Origin: an uncultured Bacteroidales bacterium
Lineage (GTDB): Bacteria > Bacteroidota > Bacteroidia > Bacteroidales > Paludibacteraceae
Length of the DNA: 64,000 nt
Assembly: GCA_902800525.1 (NCBI GenBank)
Contig: CADCEV010000001.1
Coordinates: 1 to 64,000 of the forward strand
Reading direction: 5' to 3'
Positions 16,562 through 24,994 of the stretch are shown here, piece after piece. The position numbers and the translations under genes are program-made. Within the stretch, counting starts at the first letter, position 1, and each line of letters starts with the position of its first letter. The notes below the pieces were generated by a model. The model searched no databases and had not been told where the DNA came from. It saw only the letters and a list, made by a program, of their open reading frames with translations.

Positions 16562-17884
16562 ATGGCTTTAGCATTTCAAAAGATATATACGCAGATTACT
16601 GCTATTACAAAAGCGACCTGTTCGCTGAAGGCCGAAGGAGTAGGTAACGACGAACTCGCTACCGTCAACGGCAAACTCGCACAGGTAGTAAAAATCATCG
16701 GTGACGAGGTGACGCTGCAGGTGTTCCAGGGTACCGAAGGTATTCCGACCAACGCCGAAGTAGTGTTCCTCGGCAAAGCACCGAGCCTCAAAGTGTCTGA
16801 CCAACTCGCAGGCCGTTTCTTTAATGCGTACGGCGACCCGATTGATGGCGGACCGGCTATCGAAGGCAAAGAGGTTGAGATCGGTGGTCCTTCTGTGAAC
16901 CCCGTTCGTCGTAAACAACCGTCAGAGCTCATCGCTACCGGTATTGCAGGTATTGACCTGAACAACACCCTCGTTTCCGGACAGAAGATCCCGTTTTTCG
17001 CAGACCCGGATCAGCCGTACAACCAAGTGATGGCAAACGTAGCACTCCGTGCAGAGGCAGATAAGATCATCCTCGGCGGTATGGGTCTGACCAACGATGA
17101 CTACCTCTATTTCAAGAACGTCTTCACTAACGCAGGTGTGCTCGACCACATCATTTCGTTCGTCAACACGACCGAGAACCCGCCTGTTGAGCGACTCCTT
17201 ATTCCGGATATGGCGCTTACTGCTGCAGAGTATTTCGCGGTGGAGAAACATGAGAAAGTGCTTGTCCTCTTGACCGACATGACGCTTTACGCCGACGCAT
17301 TGGCTATCGTGTCGAACCGTATGGATCAGATTCCTTCCAAGGACTCCATGCCGGGTTCGCTTTATTCCGACCTCGCGAAGATCTACGAGAAGGCAGTTCA
17401 GTTCCCGGAGCAGGCAGGTGGCGGTTCTATCACCATCATCGCCGTAACAACGCTTTCCGGAGGTGATATCACACACGCTATTCCGGATAACACCGGTTAC
17501 ATCACAGAGGGTCAGCTATATCTCCGTCGTGACTCCGAAATCGGTAAAGTCATCGTCGATCCGTTCCGCTCACTCTCGCGTCTGAAACAACTCGTAGCCG
17601 GCAAGAAGACCCGCGAAGACCATCCGCAGGTGATGAACGCCGCTGTTCGCTTGTATGCCGACGCTGCTAACGCAAAGACCAAGAAGGAAAACGGTTTCGA
17701 CTTGACCAACTACGATGAGCGCTGCTTGGACTTCGCACGCGACTACAGCCGCGAGATCCTCGCTATCGACGTGAACATCAATACCGTCCAGATGCTCGAC
17801 GTAGCATGGCAACTCTTCGGTAAGTACTTCAAACCCGAAGAGGTCAACATCAAAGCCGCATTAGTAGAAAAATATTGGAAATAA
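16562..17884 (+). CDS. ntpB: V-type ATPase regulatory subunit B
   Basis: This 440-residue non-catalytic head subunit shows PGSLYSDLAKIYEKA and the typical SLSRLKQL segment, while the A-type P-loop is absent, as expected for B. It alternates with A in the hexamer. It is followed not by subunit D, as in the usual order, but by a small unrelated gene inside a repeat island. Confidence 0.95.
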   Translation: MALAFQKIYTQITAITKATCSLKAEGVGNDELATVNGKLAQVVKIIGDEVTLQVFQGTEGIPTNAEVVFLGKAPSLKVSDQLAGRFFNAYGDPIDGGPAIEGKEVEIGGPSVNPVRRKQPSELIATGIAGIDLNNTLVSGQKIPFFADPDQPYNQVMANVALRAEADKIILGGMGLTNDDYLYFKNVFTNAGVLDHIISFVNTTENPPVERLLIPDMALTAAEYFAVEKHEKVLVLLTDMTLYADALAIVSNRMDQIPSKDSMPGSLYSDLAKIYEKAVQFPEQAGGGSITIIAVTTLSGGDITHAIPDNTGYITEGQLYLRRDSEIGKVIVDPFRSLSRLKQLVAGKKTREDHPQVMNAAVRLYADAANAKTKKENGFDLTNYDERCLDFARDYSREILAIDVNINTVQMLDVAWQLFGKYFKPEEVNIKAALVEKYWK

Positions 17885-17885
17885 T

Positions 17886-17963
17886 TTTTCGTAGTTTTCG
17901 TAATTACCGTAATTTCCGTATTTTTCGTAAACAACACAAACTACGTAAACAACGCAAACAACG
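17886..17963 (+). repeat. 9-mer spacer island, left flank of the four-helix-bundle gene
   Basis: Reverse-type units (CGTAGTTTT, CGTAATTAC, CGTATTTTT) then forward-type units (ACAAACT, ACGTAAACA, ACGCAAACA, ACGTTTACA). Confidence 0.85.
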
Positions 17964-17972
17964 TTTACAACT

Positions 17973-18332
17973 ATGCAAGTATATTCATTTGAAGATTTGG
18001 TAATTTGGAAAGAAGCACGGAAAATTATAAATGAAGTATATTCTTTATTAAAAGATAACCGTGATTTTGATTTTAAAAGTCAAATTAATCGTGCTGCCAT
18101 CTCCATTATGAATAACATAGCTGAAGGGTTTGAAAGAAATAGGAATAGTTCTGATAGTAAACAATTTAAGAACTTCTTAAATATTTCTTATGGCTCATGT
18201 GGCGAAGTTAGAAGCATGCTATATTTAGCAGAAGATCTGGAGTATATTAACTCTACAAACGCCAAAAAACTTCGTGATGATTGTTATAGTTTATCTTGCA
18301 AGATAGTAGCGTTTATGCAAGCATTACATTAA
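17973..18332 (+). CDS. Four-helix bundle protein (23S rRNA intervening-sequence / Avd-like family)
   Basis: This 119-residue protein carries the family signature: FEDLVIWKEARKIINEVY, then NIAEGFERN and FLNISYGSCGEVRSML. Members were first found in intervening sequences of 23S rRNA genes, and the fold is shared with the Avd accessory protein of diversity-generating retroelements. Their cellular role is not settled. It interrupts the V-ATPase operon between B and D, is far richer in A and T than its neighbours, and is bounded on both sides by 9-mer spacer DNA, which suggests a late insertion. No reverse transcriptase or template repeat is near. Confidence 0.88.
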   Translation: MQVYSFEDLVIWKEARKIINEVYSLLKDNRDFDFKSQINRAAISIMNNIAEGFERNRNSSDSKQFKNFLNISYGSCGEVRSMLYLAEDLEYINSTNAKKLRDDCYSLSCKIVAFMQALH

Positions 18333-18372
18333 CGTAAACTACGTAAACTACGAAAACTACGTAAACAACAAA
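18331..18372 (+). repeat. 9-mer spacer island, right flank of the four-helix-bundle gene
   Basis: Forward-only units ACGTAAACT, ACGTAAACT, ACGAAAACT, ACGTAAACA run up to the ntpD leader. Confidence 0.88.
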
Positions 18373-18376
18373 ATTT

Positions 18377-19003
18377 ATGGCAATAAATTTTCAATACAAC
18401 AAGACATCGTTGCAAACTTTGGAGAAAGATCTGAAGATGCGGCAACGAACTTTGCCCACTTTGCAAAGCAAAGAGACAGCTCTTCGTCTCGAAGTGAAGA
18501 AGGCAAAGAAAGAACTCGAAGACCTGGATAAGGAAGTCGAGCGCCGCATCAAAGATTACGACCAGATGATTGCACTTTGGGGCGAATTTGACACTTCGCT
18601 CATCCATGTGGACGACGTGCGCATGTCTATTAAAAAGATCGCAGGCGTGCGCGTACCTGTGTTGGATGAAGTCGTCTATTCCACCAAAGAGTTCTCACTC
18701 TTCTCCTCTCCCAAATGGTTTGCAGATGGTTTTGAGCAACTCAAAGCCATCGCCGATGTCGGTATCCGCCAGGAGTTCATACATCGCAAAGTGGAACTGC
18801 TCGAGTATGCGCGTAAGAAAACAACGCAGAAAGTGAACCTCTTTGAGAAAGTGCAAATACCTGGTTATCAGGATGCTATACGTAAAATCAAACGATTCAT
18901 GGAAGACGAAGAGAACCTCTCCAAGTCCAGCCAGAAGATCGTTAAGTCTAAACGCGAAGCCGAAGCACGCGCCGCGGAAGAACAGAAAGGAGGTAACGCA
19001 TGA
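18377..19003 (+). CDS. ntpD: V-type ATPase subunit D (central rotor shaft)
   Basis: This 208-residue protein consists of two long terminal coiled-coil helices with a short middle section, the layout of the rotor subunit D. The N-terminus has QYNKTSLQTLEKDLKMRQRT and the C-terminus ends in charged helices (RKIKRFMEDEENLSKSSQ). It transmits torque from the A3B3 head to the membrane ring. Its stop overlaps the ATG of ntpI by four bases (ATGA), implying translational coupling. Confidence 0.92.
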   Translation: MAINFQYNKTSLQTLEKDLKMRQRTLPTLQSKETALRLEVKKAKKELEDLDKEVERRIKDYDQMIALWGEFDTSLIHVDDVRMSIKKIAGVRVPVLDEVVYSTKEFSLFSSPKWFADGFEQLKAIADVGIRQEFIHRKVELLEYARKKTTQKVNLFEKVQIPGYQDAIRKIKRFMEDEENLSKSSQKIVKSKREAEARAAEEQKGGNA

Positions 19004-20748
19004 TTACGCAAATGAAGAAATACACCTTCTTGGTGTTCCATCGTGACTACGAACCGTTCCTGACGCAACTCCGCGACCTCGGTGTAGTACATATCACCCA
19101 GAAAGCCGCTGGTCTCATCGAAGATGATGAGCAACTTCAGGCATCCCTCCAACATGAGGACGAACTTCGTCGTTTGCTCAAACAAGGTGCGCCGGATCAA
19201 CTCCTCGCAGAACGTGCTAACATCGAACAAAGCATTGCGGATGCACAAACAGCAGCACAACAGGCTGCCGTTTGGGGTGAGTTCGATCCTGCACGTATTC
19301 AAGCGCTCAAGGAGGCCGGCTACACGCTTCGTTTCTTCGCTTGCAGCGCATCTGCATACCAAGAAAAGTGGGGTATAAAAGTCTCCGAGAAAGAGGGTAA
19401 AACCTATTTCGTAAACGTAAACAACGAAAACTACGCAGACTACGAAAACTACGCAACTTTGTTGCCTTCTCCTGAGAAATCCGCTGCACAGTATATGCAG
19501 GAAGTAGAGCGTCTCAAAGCGCAGCTCGCAGATGCCAATGCCCGCATCGAAGCATGGCAGAACGAGAATATCGACAAACTGCAAGCCGAACTCAAAGAAG
19601 CGCGTCAAAAGATTGATTGGCAGCGTGTTACGCTCTCGACTGACAAACTTGCAGAAGGTTCGCTCTGTCTCTTTGAGGGCTTCTGTCCGATTGACAAAGA
19701 ACCCGAACTGAACGCAATGCTTGCTGCTGCAGAAGTCTATTACGAGGAGACCGACCCGGTAGCCGAAGACGCAACACCTATTAAGTTACACAACAACCGG
19801 TTTGCCAAACTCTTTGAGGTATTCACGGGCATGTACGGTTGGCCCACTTATGGCGAGTTTGACCCGACTCCGATTCTCGCACCGTTCTATCTGCTCTTCT
19901 TTGCAATGTGTATGGGAGATGCCGGATACGGACTCGTGCTGATTGCTTTCGGTCTTCTCACTCACTATAAGAAAGTGAATATAGAGATGTTTGAAGGCCT
20001 CGGACCGATTATTGCCACCCTTGGTGTGGGTACAACGATCGTTGGCCTTTTCTTGGGCACATTCTTCGGAATGCCGCTCCTCGAAGCCTCATGGTATCCG
20101 GAAGCACTCAAACACTTGATAATATGCGGCAATGTGATGGGATTTGATGCGCAGATGGTTCTCGCTATCGGTATTGGTGTCTTCCATATCTGTTTGGCTA
20201 TGGTAGTCAAAGCGCTTTGCTTCACCAAGCGTTTCGGATTTGCAGAGGCGCTCTCTGTATGGGGATGGGTTCTGCTCATTGTGGGAGGCTTGATCGTACT
20301 CTCTGTTTCAGCTCTGCTGAATCTGCCTTCACAGGTGACCAAGTGGATCATCATTGCGATTGCTTCCGTCTCTGCGCTGGCAATTTATATCTTCAATAAA
20401 CCCGGTCGCAATCCGCTGCTTAACATTGGAGCCGGCTTGTGGGATACCTATAATATGGCTACCGGTTTGTTGGGAGACGTTCTCTCGTACGTCCGTCTGT
20501 ATGCACTCGGCTTAGCAGGTGGTATGCTCGGAGGTGCGTTCAACAGTATTGCCCTCATGGTGTTGGGTGAGAATCCGACATGGCAGTGGTTGCCTTTCTT
20601 GCTGATTCTCCTTTTCGGACATGTGCTGAATATACTCATGTCTGCCCTTGGAGCCTTTGTTCACCCCTTGCGTCTTACTTTCGTGGAGTATTTCAAAAAC
20701 TCGGGATACGAAGGTAAAGGACAAATCTATCAACCCTTTAAAAAATAA
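19000..20748 (+). CDS. ntpI: V-type ATPase subunit I (membrane stator, a-subunit)
   Basis: This 582-residue protein has a soluble N-terminal half with coiled coils and a C-terminal half of about seven to eight membrane helices (MCMGDAGYGLVLIAFGLL, GLLGDVLSYVRLYALGLAGG). The Arg in the YVRLYALGLA helix is the conserved residue for ion transfer. The start could be 19000 or the ATG at 19012 (MKKYTFLVF). Residues near 138-153 (VNVNNENYADYENYAT) are encoded by the 9-mer repeat family and look inserted in the cytosolic arm. The length is somewhat below typical a-subunits (600-660). Confidence 0.94.
   Translation: MITQMKKYTFLVFHRDYEPFLTQLRDLGVVHITQKAAGLIEDDEQLQASLQHEDELRRLLKQGAPDQLLAERANIEQSIADAQTAAQQAAVWGEFDPARIQALKEAGYTLRFFACSASAYQEKWGIKVSEKEGKTYFVNVNNENYADYENYATLLPSPEKSAAQYMQEVERLKAQLADANARIEAWQNENIDKLQAELKEARQKIDWQRVTLSTDKLAEGSLCLFEGFCPIDKEPELNAMLAAAEVYYEETDPVAEDATPIKLHNNRFAKLFEVFTGMYGWPTYGEFDPTPILAPFYLLFFAMCMGDAGYGLVLIAFGLLTHYKKVNIEMFEGLGPIIATLGVGTTIVGLFLGTFFGMPLLEASWYPEALKHLIICGNVMGFDAQMVLAIGIGVFHICLAMVVKALCFTKRFGFAEALSVWGWVLLIVGGLIVLSVSALLNLPSQVTKWIIIAIASVSALAIYIFNKPGRNPLLNIGAGLWDTYNMATGLLGDVLSYVRLYALGLAGGMLGGAFNSIALMVLGENPTWQWLPFLLILLFGHVLNILMSALGAFVHPLRLTFVEYFKNSGYEGKGQIYQPFKK
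19415..19459 (+). repeat. 9-mer array inside ntpI
   Basis: Five consecutive nine-base units (ACGTAAACA, ACGAAAACT, ACGCAGACT, ACGAAAACT, ACGCAACTT), each adding three residues (N/Y-rich) in frame. Confidence 0.9.
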
Positions 20749-20751
20749 TAA

Positions 20752-22145
<1,394 letters not shown>

Positions 22146-22193
22146 ATCATAAATACGAAAATGGGAAAATAAGAAAAATAGGGAAATAAGAAA
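22146..22193 (+). repeat. Purine-rich spacer between fabD and the SDR gene
   Basis: Loose repeats of GGGAAAATAAGAAA-type DNA fill the gap up to the ATG; the periodicity is less clean than in the other islands. Confidence 0.55.
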
Positions 22194-22967
22194 ATGAAAG
22201 ATATTTTTGATTTATCAGGCCGCGTAGCGTTGGTAACCGGTTGTTCGGGCGGTCTTGGAGTGCAGATGGCGAATGCCTTGGCTGCTCGTGGGGCGAACTT
22301 GGTGATTATTGCTCGTCGTTACGAGAAATTAGTAGAAGTACAGAAAGCCATCGAGGCTCAATACGGCGTGCAAGTGTTGCCGCTCCAATGCGACATCACT
22401 TCTACCGAAGCCGTGGATGCCATGGTCGATGAAGCGCTCAAACAAGTGGGACACATCGACATCGTGGTCAATAACGCCGGAACAGGAGCAGTTGCTCCCG
22501 CAGAGGACATCACCGACGCGCAGTTTGAGAACGAGATGCAGATCGATCTCTTTGGTACTTTCCGCGTAGCACGCGCTGTTGCCAAGAAATCGATGATCCC
22601 GAATAACTATGGCCGCGTGATCAATATTGCGTCTATGTACGGACTCGTGGGCAATAAGATTGCACCCGCATCACCTTATCATGCAGCGAAAGGCGGCGTT
22701 GTGAACTTGACTCGTGCCTTGGCGGCAGAGTGGGGTAAATACGGCATTACGGTCAATACCATCTGCCCGGGCTATTTCATCACACCGCTGACCAAAGAGA
22801 CATTGGAATCCGAGTATTTTGCCAACTACGCCAAGACGGTTATCCCGATGGAGCGTTATGGTCATGTGGGCGAACTGGACAGCGCTGTAGTCTTCCTCGC
22901 TTCCAATGCGTCAACTTATGTTACCGGTGTAGCACTGCCTGTTGATGGCGGTTATACATGCGTATAA
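22194..22967 (+). CDS. Short-chain dehydrogenase/reductase
   Basis: This 257-residue classical SDR binds NAD(P)H through TGCSGGLG (residues 16-23), with NNAGTG, the catalytic Ser in NIASMYG and YHAAK (Tyr/Lys). The C-terminal PVDGGYTCV is common in gluconate 5-dehydrogenase and FabG-like enzymes. It lies 48 bases after fabD and may share its transcript, which would favour a 3-oxoacyl reductase role. The opening IFDLSGRVALVTG also fits sugar-acid dehydrogenases; I cannot decide between the two. Confidence 0.85.
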   Translation: MKDIFDLSGRVALVTGCSGGLGVQMANALAARGANLVIIARRYEKLVEVQKAIEAQYGVQVLPLQCDITSTEAVDAMVDEALKQVGHIDIVVNNAGTGAVAPAEDITDAQFENEMQIDLFGTFRVARAVAKKSMIPNNYGRVINIASMYGLVGNKIAPASPYHAAKGGVVNLTRALAAEWGKYGITVNTICPGYFITPLTKETLESEYFANYAKTVIPMERYGHVGELDSAVVFLASNASTYVTGVALPVDGGYTCV

Positions 22968-22986
22968 AGATCCTTTTTATACATTC

Positions 22987-23015
22987 GAAAGGAGTCCTTC
23001 GGGACTCTTTTTTTT
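22987..23015 (+). terminator. Terminator after the SDR gene
   Basis: AAGGAGTCC, TTCG loop, GGACTCTTT, with a run of T's. Confidence 0.85.
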
Positions 23016-23087
23016 GATCCCCAAAAGAGTTTGGCACGATGTTTGTTCTTACCTTTGTGAATGTGTAACCCTTTAAATTTTATTGGT

Positions 23088-23630
23088 ATGAAAAAGATTG
23101 TAATTCTGGCAATTAGCGCCATTCTTGCGGTAAACATCAACGCGCAAGAGCAGAAGAAAGAACAGTTCGCAGGTAAGCAACTTAGTAAGGAAGAAAAGGT
23201 GGATTTTCAAATCAAACATCTGTCCCGAGAACTGATGTTGAGTGATCAACAAGCCGAGAAATTTGCTGTTACTTTCCGCGAGTACGCAGCGGAAAAAGAG
23301 AAACTCTTTTCTAAGAAGGCAAAGAAGAAGTTCGAGCAGGGTAAGGAGTTGACCGATGCTGAATTAGACCAACTGGCAAAGCAACGTTTTGAAGGTATGA
23401 AAAAGTTTGCCGACTTACAGGCCAAGTTCTATGATAAGTTCCGTAAAGACTTGAGCGCACGTCAAGTAGAGAAAATCCTTCAGTTCAAAGACTCTTTTGA
23501 CCACAAGCCCTGTTGCGCCAAACGTGGTGACAAACCCTGCAACCAACAAGGCTTCAAACCCGAATCTCGTCACAACGGCAAGCACGCAAAGCGTGACCAT
23601 GTACAAGCTCCGCAGCCAGTAACCGAATAA
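23088..23630 (+). CDS. Spy/CpxP-like periplasmic protein with a Cys/His tail
   Basis: This 180-residue exported protein has the signal peptide MKKIVILAISAILAVNINA and a helical, Lys-rich body with two LTxxQ-like motifs (LSDQQAEKF and LSARQVEKIL), the pattern of the Spy/CpxP envelope chaperone family. The tail contains PCCAKRGDKPC and several His/Lys residues, which could bind metal; that is inference. I start at 23088, downstream of a weak promoter (TACCTTTG at 23050-23057). It is monocistronic with its own terminator. Confidence 0.75.
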   Translation: MKKIVILAISAILAVNINAQEQKKEQFAGKQLSKEEKVDFQIKHLSRELMLSDQQAEKFAVTFREYAAEKEKLFSKKAKKKFEQGKELTDAELDQLAKQRFEGMKKFADLQAKFYDKFRKDLSARQVEKILQFKDSFDHKPCCAKRGDKPCNQQGFKPESRHNGKHAKRDHVQAPQPVTE

Positions 23631-23647
23631 TTCTTCATCACCCCATT

Positions 23648-23678
23648 AAATCCGCATCTCAATAATGCGGATTTTTTG
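23648..23678 (+). terminator. Terminator of the Spy-like gene
   Basis: AAATCCGCAT (23648-23657) and ATGCGGATTT (23665-23674) followed by TTTG. Confidence 0.85.
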
Positions 23679-23829
23679 ATGCCCTTAGCTATTCTGAAAA
23701 TGTTGTGTTTTGCTTTTTCTTGGGAGATGGTCCCGTGATGATCCTGTTCCAATGTCGTATTTTACATCACTTGCACATGTATAATAGTTTACACCAAAAG
23801 CTTAAATTTTCAAGAAAATTATAAATTTA

Positions 23830-23861
23830 TTTGCATATATCAGAAAAAAGTTGTATCTTTG
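23830..23861 (+). promoter_or_regulatory. Strong promoter of the candidate structured RNA
   Basis: TTTGCATATATC (23830) and TATCTTTG (23854-23861), a near-perfect match to the window's consensus, with no start codon of a credible gene for 400 bases downstream. Confidence 0.85.
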
Positions 23862-23865
23862 CACT

Positions 23866-24067
23866 CGCAAAGAAATTTGCAAGACATAGTTAAAGTAATT
23901 CGTTTGCTTTTTGTTCGTAACACGCCTTGGAACCTGAGAAACTTCATACGTGTAAATACCAGAACAATCCAAGCAAACGTCCTTGCAGTAGCATGGACGT
24001 TTCTTGTCGGTATTTACAGGTAATCTCAGGACCTCAAGGCATGGACAAGAATCGTTCGTGCTTTTTT
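23866..24067 (+). ncRNA. Candidate structured RNA, 6S-like (compare the Bacteroidales-1 motif)
   Basis: About 200 bases without a credible ORF between a strong promoter and a T6 run (24062-24067). They fold into one long interrupted rod: TTGTTC (23911) with GGACAA (24043), GCCTTG (23924) with CAAGGC (24035), CCTGAGA (23933) with TCTCAGG (24024), an asymmetric bubble of about 11 by 5 bases, TGTAAATACC (23951) with GGTATTTACA (24009), ACAA with TTGT, and AAACGTCC (23975) with GGACGTTT (23995) around a 12-base loop. Length, rod shape and central bubble are those of 6S RNA, which binds RNA polymerase. The 45 bases before the rod are unpaired except for a small GCAAA/TTTGC hairpin. The identity as 6S is inferred; the structure is seen. 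Confidence 0.6.
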
Positions 24068-24102
24068 GTGTTTTGCAAGGACGCTTGCTCGAAAAAGTTG
24101 TG

Positions 24103-24133
24103 CAAAAGTACAACAATTTATGCACATACACAA
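24103..24133 (-). promoter_or_regulatory. Possible minus-strand promoter facing the structured RNA
   Basis: On the minus strand, TTGTGTATGTGC (from 24133) and TACTTTTG (24110-24103) match the consensus. It would transcribe antisense to the ncRNA; no gene follows on that strand. Confidence 0.5.
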
Positions 24134-24262
24134 GCGTACGCGCGAAAAGGACCAAAAAGAACCATGATTATATCGCAAAAAAGTTGTAATTTTGCAAACG
24201 GAATAAAATGGAGAATGCCGAAAATCCGAAGAAGAGTAGGCAAAACTAAAAATTTAATAGCT

Positions 24263-24952
24263 ATGAGTAATCTATTACAAAGTGTCAAAAATGACATTAC
24301 AGATTTCCTCTCGAAGCAAAAAATGTTCTTCTTTAATGAGAGAGATTTACAAGTGAACCTTGCGTTGTATTTAAGTAATCTAAAAGACAAAGATTACAAA
24401 GTGCATTTAGAATATCACATCCCTTCATCGGAATTAAATAATTATCCATGGACGGAAAATAATATCTCCATTGATTTAGTGGTAGAGAAAGATGGAGAAT
24501 ATGTTCCTGTAGAACTAAAGTATAAAACCTGTTTTTTGCCGGAAGGCAGTAAAATTAATCGGTTTGGCGAGCCAATGTGCGCCAAAAGTATTGTTAAAAA
24601 TCAAAGCGCACAAGATTTAGGCCGTTATGGGTTCTGGAAAGATGTAAAACGCTTGGAGTTATTGAAGAAGAAATACGAGAAAAAGATTGCAGGTGGCATA
24701 GTCCTTTTTGTTACGAATGACAAGTCCTATACAATTCAACCACAAAAAGAAAGCGTGGGATATTATAATTTCAGAATGCTTGATGCTCAGCCTATTTCCG
24801 GCACGTTGAAATGGAAAGAAAAAGGAAAAGACTGTGTAACAAAAGATCAACCTTATGTGGATATAGCATTGGAGAAGATATATATACCTCAATGGAATCA
24901 CTATTCTTCTGAAATGGGTGAGGAAATGTATTTCGTACTCATGACCATTTAA
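24263..24952 (+). CDS. Putative PD-(D/E)XK nuclease-like protein
   Basis: This 229-residue, AT-rich protein has no signal peptide. I start at ATG 24263 (MSNLLQSVKND); upstream codons in the same frame run through the structured RNA. The segment NNISIDLVVEKDGEYVPVELKYK has the order Asp ... Glu-x-Lys after two strands, the arrangement of the PD-(D/E)XK nuclease core, preceded by an N-terminal helical part. No methyltransferase or toxin partner is adjacent. A degenerate promoter (TAATTTTG at 24187-24194) precedes it. The function is inferred from the motif only. Confidence 0.6.
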   Translation: MSNLLQSVKNDITDFLSKQKMFFFNERDLQVNLALYLSNLKDKDYKVHLEYHIPSSELNNYPWTENNISIDLVVEKDGEYVPVELKYKTCFLPEGSKINRFGEPMCAKSIVKNQSAQDLGRYGFWKDVKRLELLKKKYEKKIAGGIVLFVTNDKSYTIQPQKESVGYYNFRMLDAQPISGTLKWKEKGKDCVTKDQPYVDIALEKIYIPQWNHYSSEMGEEMYFVLMTI

Positions 24953-24994
24953 GATAATGATAAATTATTATAAATCACATAAAATTATACAATT

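Noticed and set aside
17973-18332. Diversity-generating retroelement around the Avd-like protein
   Set aside because: No reverse transcriptase, template repeat or variable repeat is visible within the window.
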